Numbered from the stretch's first letter, positions 1 to 8,540 are shown. The stretch is DNA of 50,695 bases from Martinezella dioscoreae (GCF_009176305.1 NZ_BLAJ01000019.1:1-50695), one strand, 5' to 3'. Numbers and translations are program-made. Notes: generated by a model from the sequence alone, not told the origin.

Positions 1-291
1 AAGCTCGATGATCAGACACGCACTATGCTTGCAACCGTGCGCAATTCATACGAAGCCCAAGGCATGAAAACCGTCTGCGACACGCCTGTGGGGCAGATGC
101 TTGGAGGGATTCCCGCACTGCAAACGACCTGTACAGGAGCCGTGAATGAAGTTCCTTCCGTTAAACAAGTTATTCTCGTCGCGATTGACAAGAGACAAGT
201 TTATTCCCTGAGCTTCACTGCGCGGCCGGCAGATTTTGTCGAACATGAGGCTGAATTCACGATGGTACGCGATAGTCTACATTTCCGATGA
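1..291 (+). CDS. 3' end of a hypothetical protein gene (partial)
   Basis: The reading frame is open from the first base of the window and ends at a TGA at 289-291, giving the last 96 residues of a protein that starts upstream. An internal ATG at 25 is unlikely to be the true start because no ribosome binding site precedes it. The fragment has a mixed alpha/beta look, with two hydrophobic strand-like stretches (around VILVAI and VYSLSFTA) and ends in a charged tail (RDSLHFR). This pattern recalls small periplasmic proteins that compare an old and a new value, but I do not recognise the family. No function is proposed. It is transcribed toward the convergent pyruvyl transferase gene. Confidence 0.6.
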   Translation, partial: KLDDQTRTMLATVRNSYEAQGMKTVCDTPVGQMLGGIPALQTTCTGAVNEVPSVKQVILVAIDKRQVYSLSFTARPADFVEHEAEFTMVRDSLHFR

Positions 292-422
292 GCCGCCGCA
301 GCCGCTGGCTTCAATTAAAGCGAAGCCCACAAGACAAGCCCATGGGTCGTTGTTCTTCACTGGTATCCCTAAAATGATGTCTTGCGGACGCAGCCCGGTC
401 GCATGATGCGACCGGAAATACG

Positions 423-1433
423 TCAGGCGGCCGGTGCCAATGGTTGTGTAGCCTGATTACGCGCCCAGGCGATACCGTCTTCGAGAGAGGTCGCGCGGTA
501 GGCGAGATCGGTGCCGCCGGAAAATGCCGCCATGAACCGACGTATCTTGCCGTAGCTATTGTCCAGCACGGCATGCGGTCGTCCAAGCAGGATCGAGCAG
601 ATGTGGACATGCAACCGGTCTGTGACGATCGCGCGGCCGCGGGAAATCTGGCGGATGCCACGCCGCAACCGGTTATGCGCCGCCGCGTCGAGCTTGCGCA
701 GGCGTATCTCGGCCGGCTTGAGGGCGAGCAAAGCCGTTGCCGCACCGAAGGCTTTGGAGATGCGTACACGTTTGGCGGATTCAGTCGTCCAGTCTTCTTT
801 CGGAATGTCGGGATAGGCAGAAAGGTTGGCGTCTCCGACCTTCTCGAGATCCGATCTCAACATGGCAAGGACGTCAAATTCCGGTTCATCCGGCCGGATC
901 GTTCCGATGCTGAAGGCCATATCCGGGCAAAGACGCACTTCGCAGTCGAAGTGCTTATGGGCGAACTCTTTCGATTCTTCGTCGCGGACGAGCAATACGA
1001 AATGCTTGTGGCGTCCGATGACGCGGGCGCTTTCCTCTATGCGTGCCTGCGACTTGTAATGGATGGATTGCGGGAACTGGATCACCTGCCGATTGGGAAA
1101 TCGTTCCAGAACCCGTTCGCGAAAGTCCTGATGCGCATCCCAGATGTCGCCGAAATTGCCGCCGCCATGAATGAAGATCGGGCCGGTCGGCATGGTGCGC
1201 TCGAGTTGCTCGGGCGAGAAGTCGTCGATCCGCGAGACATAGGTCGGCCGCTTGCCATATCGCCGGTTGAGATAGGCCATTTCGCCGAGCCAAATGGCGG
1301 AGTCGCCGCAATTGCGGATGTCAGGAAAATCGAGGATCGCCAGCGGCTCATCTTTGCTGATGTAATCCTTCAGGCAATCGTGGATCATGTTGTCCAGTTT
1401 CGCGATCAGCTGTTGATTTGATTGTAATGTCAT
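423..1433 (-). CDS. polysaccharide pyruvyl transferase family protein
   Basis: 336 aa. Members of this family transfer pyruvyl (ketal) groups from phosphoenolpyruvate to sugars of exported polysaccharides in the cytoplasm. Family hallmarks are visible: an N-terminal NCGDSAIW motif, the glycine-rich HGGGNFGDIW loop near residue 100, and the C-terminal TDRLHVHICSILLGRP block followed by DNSYGK. The start is the ATG at 1433 with a GGGGA Shine-Dalgarno-like stretch 5-8 bases upstream. A longer frame continues upstream but runs antiphase through the flippase gene and has no support. It lies 59 bp downstream of the flippase gene on the same strand, so the two probably form an operon decorating and exporting one surface polysaccharide. 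The acceptor sugar cannot be told from sequence. Confidence 0.88.
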   Translation of the reverse strand: MTLQSNQQLIAKLDNMIHDCLKDYISKDEPLAILDFPDIRNCGDSAIWLGEMAYLNRRYGKRPTYVSRIDDFSPEQLERTMPTGPIFIHGGGNFGDIWDAHQDFRERVLERFPNRQVIQFPQSIHYKSQARIEESARVIGRHKHFVLLVRDEESKEFAHKHFDCEVRLCPDMAFSIGTIRPDEPEFDVLAMLRSDLEKVGDANLSAYPDIPKEDWTTESAKRVRISKAFGAATALLALKPAEIRLRKLDAAAHNRLRRGIRQISRGRAIVTDRLHVHICSILLGRPHAVLDNSYGKIRRFMAAFSGGTDLAYRATSLEDGIAWARNQATQPLAPAA

Positions 1434-1492
1434 TTCCCCATTCCCCCGTTTAGATGACAGGTCAGTCTCCGGCCGATATCGGCCGCGCGTTT

Positions 1493-2977
1493 TCAGGCAG
1501 GACGAAGCCTCGGCAGCACTTTGCCGAGTATGTTTCGTACCTCCGTTTCCGGGCCGGCCGGCCGCCTCATCAACGTCCACAGCAGGAGCGTCGAACCGCA
1601 ATAGAGCAGGCCGCCAAGCAGTATCAGGATGGCGAGGTGCGTCACGAGCACGAGCTTGTCGTCTGTGTAGGCAAGATGGCTCGAGGCGAGCGAGACGCCT
1701 GCCGCCATGATGGCGACGCTCACGAGTGCCCGAAGGTTCACCGATAATTGCCTGGCAACGCTGATGCCGGTGAAGCGCCGTACGAGCATCATGTTGACGG
1801 CGGTACTGAAGAGGCCGGTGAAGACGCGGCCGGCAATGACCCCCGGAAGACCATAGAGCAGCAGGCCGCCTATCATGATCGGCACGCGCAGGCAGAACAT
1901 CTGCGTGTCTCGGACGAAGAGCACGCGCGTCTCGCCTTTGGCCATGCCGAGCGGCTGCACCAGCGAGCCCAGCGTCTGCAGCGCAAAGACAGACGCAAGC
2001 GACTGGATGATGAAGATGACGGGCGCCCATTTGTCGCCGAGCGCGAGCCTCACCAACGGGTCGGCGGTCACGGCAACGCCGATGCCGGCTGGAAGAGCTA
2101 CAGCAGCAACCAGTGCCTGAACACGCTGATAGGCGGCGGCGAGCCTGCCCGGATCGTTGTGAATGCCAGCGAAAGCCGGATAGATCGTCTGGGTGAGGGG
2201 CGCGGTCGCCTCCCGCGTCGGCATCATAGCGAGGTTGCTGCCGACCGAATAATAGCCGAGCTGGATGCCGCCGAGCATCTTGCCCACAAGCAGATAGTCG
2301 AAGCGCCAGTTGAGCGTGCTGACGATCTGGCCTGCGGTCAGCCAGGCGGAGAAGGAGAAGAACTCCCGCATATGCTGGAAGGTGATCCTGGGCCGGAACG
2401 GCAGCACGAGATAGGAGACAATGACGTTCGTCGCCTGGCTGATCAGCGTGCCGACGACGAGTGCCCAATAGCTTTGATAGATGATCGCGATCGCAACCGA
2501 GACGACGAAGCCCGCGAATTTCTGCGAAACGGCGAGCACGAACTCCTGCCAGAAGATCAGATCGCGCTGCAGCATAATGCGCCGCGGATTCGTAAGGCCG
2601 CCCATCAGCATGCTGATGCCAAGAGCGAACATGACACCCGTCAGCCTCGGCTCATTGAACAGGGCGGCCGCCGGATAGGCAAAGATCGCAAACAGGATGC
2701 AGATCGTCAGCCCGCGTGCGGCATTCAGCGTCCAGGCGGCACTGAAATGGGATTCATCCGGTGCATCATGGCGGATCAGCGCCTCGGAAAGGGAAAGCTC
2801 GGTAACGGTCGTGACGATCATCAATATCGTCATGCCGAGGGCGACGACGCCGAAATCAGCCGGCGCTAGATAGCGGGCCAAGACGAAGGTGCTGAGTGTT
2901 GCAAGCCCGTTCACGATGGTTCGAGATAGGCTTAACCACATGCTTCCCTTGACGAGCCGTCCCGTGATGCTGCTCAT
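1493..2977 (-). CDS. Wzx/MATE-like polysaccharide flippase (lipopolysaccharide biosynthesis protein)
   Basis: 494 aa, very hydrophobic, with about 12-14 predicted membrane segments spread over the whole length. The N-terminal MSSITGRLVKGSMWLSLSR and the LARYLAPADFGVVALG block are typical of the Polysacc_synt/WzxC-ExoT type of flippases, which move lipid-linked repeat units of exo- or lipopolysaccharides across the inner membrane. I chose the ATG at 2977; a GTG at 2995 in the same frame would add six residues, and neither has a clear Shine-Dalgarno, so the start is uncertain. It is the first gene of a two-gene unit with the downstream pyruvyl transferase. No glycosyltransferases, polymerase or export genes are adjacent, so this pair presumably serves a pathway encoded elsewhere. 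Confidence 0.85.
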   Translation of the reverse strand: MSSITGRLVKGSMWLSLSRTIVNGLATLSTFVLARYLAPADFGVVALGMTILMIVTTVTELSLSEALIRHDAPDESHFSAAWTLNAARGLTICILFAIFAYPAAALFNEPRLTGVMFALGISMLMGGLTNPRRIMLQRDLIFWQEFVLAVSQKFAGFVVSVAIAIIYQSYWALVVGTLISQATNVIVSYLVLPFRPRITFQHMREFFSFSAWLTAGQIVSTLNWRFDYLLVGKMLGGIQLGYYSVGSNLAMMPTREATAPLTQTIYPAFAGIHNDPGRLAAAYQRVQALVAAVALPAGIGVAVTADPLVRLALGDKWAPVIFIIQSLASVFALQTLGSLVQPLGMAKGETRVLFVRDTQMFCLRVPIMIGGLLLYGLPGVIAGRVFTGLFSTAVNMMLVRRFTGISVARQLSVNLRALVSVAIMAAGVSLASSHLAYTDDKLVLVTHLAILILLGGLLYCGSTLLLWTLMRRPAGPETEVRNILGKVLPRLRPA

Positions 2978-3388
2978 GCGATACTGAAGTCCCACTGCGC
3001 TGTGATGCGACCTCTTAACCGCACAGATATCCCGTGCCGTACCAACGTCTTACGGCTGGAACGGCTGCGCAGAATTATGCAGATTCATATGGTCGCTGTG
3101 GATGGGGCGGACCCCGGCGTCTCAGCGGGAACTAGTTCAGTGAATCCTTAAGTCAACATTTCCAGTTCATTTTCGCGTCAGTTTTAATTCATCTCCGCAT
3201 CATTTTTTTCGCGGGTGCAGCATTTGTCCCCATAGGGGGACGATCTCGACCGGCTCCGCTTATGGGAGGCAAGCCCTTTCGCAGGGAAAATATGTTTCGA
3301 TGCGGATAACTGCTGCGGCAGGACGCAGAAGCCCGGACGATCGGAAGACCGCCCGGGCTTTTCTGTCTTGCCGTTGCCGAAGATCCTG
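2978..3388. other. intergenic region, about 410 bp; possible small RNA
   Basis: No convincing protein-coding frame. It holds the upstream region of the flippase gene on the left. On the right, 3180-3365, there is a structured stretch: a small hairpin TCCCC-ATA-GGGGA near 3227-3239 and a strong GC hairpin at 3329-3360 followed by TTTTCTGT on the + strand. A + strand transcript ending there would belong to no annotated gene, so a small RNA is possible. No clear promoter was found. Confidence 0.35.
3329..3366. terminator. GC-rich intrinsic terminator hairpin
   Basis: Perfect 8-bp arms AAGCCCGG (3329-3336) and CCGGGCTT (3353-3360) close a 16-nt loop. On the + strand they are followed by a U-rich run (TTTTCTGT); on the - strand only by a short CTTCTG. 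It lies 29 bp beyond the stop of the glycerophosphodiesterase gene on the - strand, so it may serve that gene, but the better U-tract points the other way. Confidence 0.6.
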
Positions 3389-4261
3389 TCAGGTGGCGCT
3401 TCTGATAGCGAGCCACCGCTTGAATTCGACATTCGTGTCGGTCTGGATGGCACCGACGCCGGCGTCAACGAGCGCTCCCCAGACGCCTTCGGGGTCGCCG
3501 AGTGCGCGGCTGTCGTTGAAGTCGAGATTATGGGAGACGTCGAGTGTATTGATCCAGAGCCGGATATTTTGACGCTCCAGTTCCTCGCGCCCGGCGGCAA
3601 GATCGGCAATGTCGGTAAATTTCACCTCGATCATCGGCGCCTCGAGCGATTCGATCATCCTGAGATCCTCGGTGAATTTTCCAGGTCGGACGGGAAACAT
3701 CGGCATATGCGGGATCGAGCCGAACCAATCGGCGTCCAGTACCGGAAAGCAGCCGCTTTGCGGTTCGACATCCGACTTGATGATGACGTGATCTTCGGCA
3801 CCCAGCCGCCGCACTGCAGCAATGACCTGCGGCAGTTCGCGGGGGAATTTCGTGTCGATATTGACGAAGACGCGCCCGCGTGCCTCTTCCAGCGCTTCTT
3901 CGAGCGTGGGAACGCGTTCATCCGTCATTACAGCCAGCTCTCCGCCGGCACCGGCAAGCAATCGTGCATCGCGGACTGTGGCGAAACTGCTCGCTCCGAC
4001 GACACCCTTGGCGGAGGTGGTGCGGTCCAGCGTCTTGTCGTGAATGACGACGAGATGGCCGTCGGCGGTCGCCTGCGTGTCGATTTCGACGAATTCCACC
4101 CCAAGCTCGGCTGCCGCACGGATTGCCGCCAATGAATTTTCGGGAGCTGCCGACCAAAGCCCGCGATGGGCAATCGTCAGAATGTTTGGATTGGCCCGGG
4201 AGAGGAGGTCGTAGATATCGGCATTGCGGGATGAGGGCGATGTGGCGGTCTGGCTATGCAT
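3389..4261 (-). CDS. glycerophosphodiester phosphodiesterase
   Basis: 290 aa. GDPD enzymes hydrolyse glycerophosphodiesters to an alcohol and sn-glycerol 3-phosphate in a metal-dependent reaction. The GDPD signature is intact: IAHRG near residue 30 (catalytic His), PENS a few residues on, EIDTQATADGHLVVIHD with the metal-binding Glu-Asp pair and second catalytic His, and a late KFTDIADLA/TLDVSHN region. No signal peptide is seen, so it is probably cytoplasmic. I chose the ATG at 4261; a TTG further upstream (4339) is in frame but lies in the AT-rich promoter region. It is divergent from a ROK regulator, with a small palindrome between them, suggesting that the regulator controls it. The exact diester substrate is unknown. 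Confidence 0.9.
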   Translation of the reverse strand: MHSQTATSPSSRNADIYDLLSRANPNILTIAHRGLWSAAPENSLAAIRAAAELGVEFVEIDTQATADGHLVVIHDKTLDRTTSAKGVVGASSFATVRDARLLAGAGGELAVMTDERVPTLEEALEEARGRVFVNIDTKFPRELPQVIAAVRRLGAEDHVIIKSDVEPQSGCFPVLDADWFGSIPHMPMFPVRPGKFTEDLRMIESLEAPMIEVKFTDIADLAAGREELERQNIRLWINTLDVSHNLDFNDSRALGDPEGVWGALVDAGVGAIQTDTNVEFKRWLAIRSAT

Positions 4262-4390
4262 GGGAAAAGCTTTCGTGAGCTGTCGGTTTTCAGGCGGGAA
4301 TGAGCGGATGCGAGGTTCGATGTCGAATGTGAGCACCAATGGGTGTGGCCGACGCGATGTATTGGCACCGATCGCTGTTATGGCTATTAA

Positions 4391-4405
4391 TACACATAAA
4401 GTGTA
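4391..4405. promoter_or_regulatory. candidate operator between divergent GDPD and ROK genes
   Basis: A 15-bp interrupted palindrome, TACAC-ATAAA-GTGTA, sits in an AT-rich stretch about 130 bp ahead of the GDPD start and 70-80 bp ahead of the ROK regulator start. Position and symmetry fit a regulator binding site; the link to the ROK protein is inferred from location only. Confidence 0.4.
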
Positions 4406-4472
4406 ATATTTATGACGAGAGCCGCGAATATGGGGTTCGGATTGTACGCTGACAGGCGCGGGCTAAGTCGGC

Positions 4473-5624
4473 ATGACAGGAAGCAGGATTGCACTCATGG
4501 CAGCGCTTGAAAAATCCCCACTGGCAAGCGAGAACGAGCGCCTCATCCTCGATATTGTCCGCAGCCGCGAGCCAATCCCGCGCGCGACCATTACGGCTCA
4601 CACCAATTTGACGCAGCAATCGGTGCATCGGCTCGTCGAGACACTGACAGCTCGCGGCTTGCTTCGCGCCGGTGCGCCATTCAAGGGCGCGCGCGGGCAG
4701 CCGAGCCCTACTATCGAACTGGAACGGAAGGCGGTTTATTCGGTTGGTATTTCCGTCAATACCGATGCCGTGACACTGTCGCTTGCTGATTTCGGCTGCG
4801 ACATCGTCGATCAGGAGGTGCTCAGCGGCGTGCCCGCCGACCGCAAGGCAACGCTGGCAATCCTTGCCGAGAAACTGAGTTCGATCCTGACGCGCCACGA
4901 AATATCGCGCGCAAGTCTCATCGGACTTGGCTTTGCCATGTCGGGCTTTTTCGTCGGCGATGATCGTCGTTTCAATGCCCCGGAGCCGCTGCGCGACTGG
5001 TCTCTGGTCGATCTGCAGCCGGAACTTGAGCATGTCTTTGCATTGCCGGCCTGGTTGGAAAACAACGCAACGACGGGCGCGATCGGTGAGAGCTTGCGCG
5101 GTGTCGGGCACTGGTGCAAGACCTTTGCATACTTGTCCTTCAACTATGGATTTGGCGGCGGCCTGGTTCTGGAAGGCAGGCCTTATCTGGGCTTTCATGG
5201 GAATGCCGGGGAGTTCAGCGTCATATATAATCCCGACGAAGTGCAGCGCCGGCCGGCTTTGCAATATCTCATCGCCACATTGCGGGAGAGCGGTGTCGAC
5301 ATAGGCTCCCTTGAGGAACTCAAGCAGAATTTCGACCCTTCCTGGCCCGGCGTCGAGAGCTGGCTCTCCGAGACCATGCCGATGCTCGACCGTCTGATTG
5401 CCACGCTTGCCGGGGTGATCGATCCGCAAGCCATCGTCTTCGGCGGCCAACTCCCGCCCGAACTTGGGCGAATGATGATCGCGCGCGCCCGCCTGCCGTC
5501 GCAGCGTCCGCATCGCTATGGTGCCGCCCCGCCGGGGCCTCGGCTGGTTCTCAGCGAAACCAAAGGTGACGCCAGCGCGATCGGCGCGGCCCTGCTTCCG
5601 TTGAAGTTCCGGTATTTCTTGTGA
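4473..5624 (+). CDS. ROK family transcriptional regulator
   Basis: 383 aa. An N-terminal winged helix-turn-helix (residues about 20-80, with ITAHTNLTQQSVHRLVETL as the recognition region) is followed by a ROK-type ASKHA fold. ROK repressors such as NagC, Mlc and XylR bind sugars or sugar phosphates. The region that normally carries the zinc motif (CxCGxxGCxE) reads GNAGEFSVIYNPDEVQRRP, with no cysteines, so the zinc site is absent. The kinase-like DxGxT loop is also not evident, which fits a regulator rather than a sugar kinase. Start: ATG at 4473; an ATG at 4497 has a better spaced AGGA and is a serious alternative. It is divergent from the phosphodiesterase gene, its probable target. Confidence 0.85.
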   Translation: MTGSRIALMAALEKSPLASENERLILDIVRSREPIPRATITAHTNLTQQSVHRLVETLTARGLLRAGAPFKGARGQPSPTIELERKAVYSVGISVNTDAVTLSLADFGCDIVDQEVLSGVPADRKATLAILAEKLSSILTRHEISRASLIGLGFAMSGFFVGDDRRFNAPEPLRDWSLVDLQPELEHVFALPAWLENNATTGAIGESLRGVGHWCKTFAYLSFNYGFGGGLVLEGRPYLGFHGNAGEFSVIYNPDEVQRRPALQYLIATLRESGVDIGSLEELKQNFDPSWPGVESWLSETMPMLDRLIATLAGVIDPQAIVFGGQLPPELGRMMIARARLPSQRPHRYGAAPPGPRLVLSETKGDASAIGAALLPLKFRYFL

Positions 5625-5658
5625 GCACTTCAAAGAACTACCGACCGAAATGCCTCAC

Positions 5659-6033
5659 CTACCGTTTGTCGTATTGGGCGCGTGCCTCCTGAATGACATC
5701 CTGATTGGCGGTTGCCCATCCCACAAGCGCCATCACCGGACCAAGCAGTTCCCGACCGGATTTGGTGAGTTCATAGTCCACTCGGGGCGGAATGGTGGGG
5801 AATAGCGTGCGCGTCACCAGGCCGTCGCGCTCCAGCCCGCGCAGCGTCAACGTCAGCATTCGCTGAGAAATGCCATCGATCCGCCGCCGCAACTCGTTGA
5901 ACCGTACAGGGCCATCTTTGAGAATGGCGATGACGTACAGGCTCCATTTATCGCCGATGCGATCGAGAATTTCCCGCACCATCCGGCAATCGTCGAAATG
6001 GGGGATGGGAAAATCAATGTCATTCAGTGTCAT
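5659..6033 (-). CDS. HxlR family winged-helix transcriptional regulator
   Basis: 124 aa, the usual length of HxlR proteins. Family features are clear: an early cysteine (DDCRMVREILDRIGDKWS), the GPVRFNELRRRIDGISQRML recognition helix region, and the TLRGLERDGLVTRT/PPRVDYELTKSG wing. HxlR members commonly sense electrophiles, quinones or oxidants through that N-terminal cysteine. It is divergent from an azoreductase gene with only 84 bp between the two starts, a classic pairing in which the regulator represses the reductase. It converges tail-to-tail with the ROK gene (34 bp apart). Confidence 0.93.
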   Translation of the reverse strand: MTLNDIDFPIPHFDDCRMVREILDRIGDKWSLYVIAILKDGPVRFNELRRRIDGISQRMLTLTLRGLERDGLVTRTLFPTIPPRVDYELTKSGRELLGPVMALVGWATANQDVIQEARAQYDKR

Positions 6034-6117
6034 GAATGTGCCTTCTTGCGGAGAATGAATTAGTTACATTAATAGCGTTGGTCACAATTATTTACCACTC
6101 ATATTAGGAGCCAGCAA

Positions 6118-6735
6118 ATGACCAACATTCTCGTCGTAACCTCGAGCCCGCGAGGGGCCGAAGGCCTGTCCACACGCTTCGCAACCGAGATCGCGGAAGG
6201 GCTCAAGGATCGCTTGGGCGGAACGCTCGTGACACGCGACTTGGCAGCTCAACCGTTGCCGCATATCACGCTGGCCTATATCGAAGGCCGTATGGCACCC
6301 TCGCAGGCGCGGACGCCGGAACAGACCGATGCCGTAGCACTTGCAGAGACATTGGTGAACGAGGTCAAGGCCGCCGAGGTGATCGTTATCGGTTCCGGAA
6401 TGATCAACTTCAGTCTGTCTTCGCAACTCAAAGCCTGGATGGATCATATCATCTGGCCCGGCGTCACCTTCAGCTATGATGCGAGCGGCGTTAACGGCCT
6501 TCTGAGCGGCAAGAAAGCCTATGTGGTGACGGCCAGTGGTGGCGTCTTCTCCGAGGGTGTCCATACAGCCTTCGATTTTCAGACGAACTATCTGGAGCAT
6601 CTGCTCGGCTTCATGGGCATAACCGACATCGAAACTGTCCGCCTCGAAGGCACGGCTCACGGCGCCGAGGCGACAAATGCGGCCATTGCCAAAGCCGAAA
6701 TGCAGATACGTTCTGCGCTCGAACAGGCAGCGTGA
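6118..6735 (+). CDS. azoR: FMN-dependent NADH-azoreductase
   Basis: 205 aa flavodoxin-like fold protein. The N-terminal ILVVTSSPRG phosphate-binding loop of FMN, the SGMINFSLSSQLKAWMDHI block and GVTFSYDASGVNGLLSGKK followed by TASGG are characteristic of AzoR. These homodimeric cytoplasmic enzymes reduce quinones and azo dyes with NAD(P)H and protect against thiol-reactive stress. A strong AGGAG lies 8 nt ahead of the ATG. The divergent HxlR gene is its likely regulator. Spelling of substrate preference from sequence is not possible. Confidence 0.92.
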   Translation: MTNILVVTSSPRGAEGLSTRFATEIAEGLKDRLGGTLVTRDLAAQPLPHITLAYIEGRMAPSQARTPEQTDAVALAETLVNEVKAAEVIVIGSGMINFSLSSQLKAWMDHIIWPGVTFSYDASGVNGLLSGKKAYVVTASGGVFSEGVHTAFDFQTNYLEHLLGFMGITDIETVRLEGTAHGAEATNAAIAKAEMQIRSALEQAA

Positions 6736-6760
6736 TTGGTCGCAACGGTCCTTACAAAAT

Positions 6761-6792
6761 GGCTCGTGCCTTATGGGCCGAGCCCATTTTTC
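6761..6792 (+). terminator. intrinsic terminator after azoreductase gene
   Basis: GGCTCG (6761-6766) pairs with CGAGCC (6779-6784), with a partly paired interior (GCC/GGC), followed by CATTTTTT. It is 25 bp after the azoreductase stop. Confidence 0.65.
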
Positions 6793-6907
6793 CTTCAGCG
6801 CACAGCCGATTCCGGAGGGGCCGCATTTCATTTCCGCATCATCAGCGGTTCAGCGCTTTGTCAGAACGGCTTGTTAATGCACGGCCCGTATTTTCTGGAC
6901 GACCGCA

Positions 6908-7525
6908 TTGGCGCGTAAGACTGCAATCATTATCGGCAATGGAAAGCTGGAACGCGATATCGCCGGTATCGTAGACGAGGCGCAATTCGTCATGCGTTTC
7001 AACGAACCGGTCCTTTCCGAAGGCATGAGCGGCGAGCGCACCGACATGATCATGCTGGCCGCATCAAGCAAGATCTTGTATCGGCGGCTTCTCGATCCGA
7101 GCTTCATGGATAATGCCGCGCTCAAGGCCGCAAAGGTCTTCATGCTGGCCTATCACCCCGATATCATTCGCAAATATCACCCCCGACCGAACATCTTCCA
7201 GCGTCTGCAGGGTAGAAAGGCTGACTGGACGATGCAGGCAATCGAGTTGCTGGGCAGGGCCGGCAAGGAGATCCGCATCATGCCGCCTCAGACCTACATT
7301 GACGGCTGCGGCGAGCTCGGTATTTCCGGGCGTCGCATGCACAAGGTCTTTCCTAGCACAGGCTTCCTCGGCATCTGTTATGCGCTTTCAAGGTTTCCCG
7401 CCTCGGAATGGGACATCAAGCTGTGCGGCTTTGGCTGGGAGGGATGGAAGCGGCATGATTGGCAGAACGAAAGAGCCTGGGTCGAAAACAAGATTGCCAA
7501 TGATCGCGTCAGCCTGATCGCCTGA
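6908..7525 (+). CDS. GT29/sialyltransferase-like glycosyltransferase
   Basis: 205 aa. The N-terminus AIIIGNGKLERDI followed by EAQFVMRFNEP resembles the GT29 L-motif (nucleotide-sugar binding). FPSTGFLGICYAL followed by IKLCGFGW resembles the S-motif, and HDWQNE fits the His/Glu spacing of the VS motif. I therefore see a compact, single-domain GT29-like enzyme without membrane anchor; rhizobial homologues are, as I recall, sometimes named urease operon accessory proteins, but no urease genes are here. The start is a TTG at 6908 (a stop precedes it in frame at 6875 and no ATG occurs before residue 29), with GGAC upstream. Donor and acceptor are unknown. It converges with the DUF1402 gene. Confidence 0.7.
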   Translation: MARKTAIIIGNGKLERDIAGIVDEAQFVMRFNEPVLSEGMSGERTDMIMLAASSKILYRRLLDPSFMDNAALKAAKVFMLAYHPDIIRKYHPRPNIFQRLQGRKADWTMQAIELLGRAGKEIRIMPPQTYIDGCGELGISGRRMHKVFPSTGFLGICYALSRFPASEWDIKLCGFGWEGWKRHDWQNERAWVENKIANDRVSLIA

Positions 7526-7562
7526 TCAAACCGGTGTTCCTCATGGATAAAGTTCTGGCGGC

Positions 7563-8540
7563 TTACTGGCTGTTGTCGCTGCCAAGCAGATCGCGCAGCT
7601 CCGGCAGTTTGTCGTTCACCAGCCAACCATAATAATTTTCTTCCGGCAATTTCTTCCCGCCCGAAGCATCCGCCGCCTGCCGCAGGGCAGCCGCACGGCG
7701 GCGCGGCTGGCCGACATTGTAAAGCGTTGCCGTCAGGCCGGGATTGTCGGTGATGTCGAAACCCTCCGCGCGATAGGCGTCAATGGCATCCTTTACGATG
7801 GCGGCAATATAGATCACGCTGCGATCGGGATCCATGATGTCGCGGTAGATCGCCTGCGGATCGTCGACGGAAAGCTTCGGCAGGCCGCTGGTCGCATGCA
7901 CGAGATCGGTGACTTCAAGGGCTGTCAAAGGGCTGATCTGGCCAAGGCCGAAGGTCTGGCCCGCAAAGAAAGGCTGAAAGAAGGCGCGCTGGAACGTCAT
8001 GTTTTCGTAAGTGACGCCATCGATGACCTTGCCTCGGAAACTCTTGTCCCAGGTTTCGTCGCGGCATTCCCACAATTCTGCGCTGCCGGTGAAAGCGTTG
8101 CAATGGGCGAATTCCGGCTTCTTCAGGAAGGTTTGGACCGTCACGTCCTTATAGGCGAATTTGAAATCGGACTGCGAATAGGCGAGCGCCTTGACGTAGT
8201 AGGACTTCACCCTGTTGACGATCGTGATGTTGTAGGTGTGTTCGCCGACGAGGGCGCCAACGATGTGGATGGGGTCGATCCCATAGGCCTGCCCGGCCTT
8301 CCTGATCGAGGCCATCAGTTCCTTGTCGTCGCGAAGCACGCCGATGATCTTCTGGTATTTTTCGTCGTAGGTGGTGTTGAATGCCTTGGCCCGCAGTACC
8401 GAAGTATTGGGGATGGGTGGCTGAACGCCGTTGCGATTACCTGGCGGCACGCGCACGAGCTCACGCGCAGAAACCGCGTTCGTCAATGCAAGGATAAAAA
8501 GAAGACCGAGTGCCGGGAGTATCGACAGGCGTGTTCGCAT
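7563..8540 (-). CDS. DUF1402 family secreted protein
   Basis: 325 aa from the ATG at 8540 (an in-frame TTG at 8546 would add two residues). A typical signal peptide (MRTRLSILPALGLLFILALTNAVSA region) is followed by a mature protein of the DUF1402 family, which is common in rhizobia. The mature part contains AYGIDPIHIVGALVGEHTYN and AGQTFGLGQISPLTALEV, which look like the catalytic Glu and the GLGQISP strand of SLT/goose-type lysozyme-like folds, so cell wall binding or cleavage in the periplasm is plausible. It also carries two cysteines (FAHCNAF and WECRDE) that could form a disulphide. The role is inferred; no biochemical function is known to me. Confidence 0.75.
   Translation of the reverse strand: MRTRLSILPALGLLFILALTNAVSARELVRVPPGNRNGVQPPIPNTSVLRAKAFNTTYDEKYQKIIGVLRDDKELMASIRKAGQAYGIDPIHIVGALVGEHTYNITIVNRVKSYYVKALAYSQSDFKFAYKDVTVQTFLKKPEFAHCNAFTGSAELWECRDETWDKSFRGKVIDGVTYENMTFQRAFFQPFFAGQTFGLGQISPLTALEVTDLVHATSGLPKLSVDDPQAIYRDIMDPDRSVIYIAAIVKDAIDAYRAEGFDITDNPGLTATLYNVGQPRRRAAALRQAADASGGKKLPEENYYGWLVNDKLPELRDLLGSDNSQ

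Noticed and set aside
423..2468. A long leftward frame that would extend the pyruvyl transferase far upstream
   Set aside because: The extra part runs in another frame through the flippase gene, is rich in Arg/His/Ala with no domain, and the ATG at 1433 has a good ribosome binding site.
1748..2869. Long rightward open frame opposite the flippase gene
   Set aside because: Antisense shadow; low-complexity charged product without recognisable motifs.
4410..5633. Leftward open frame opposite the ROK regulator
   Set aside because: The real gene is on the + strand with helix-turn-helix and ROK fold; the antisense product has no family features.
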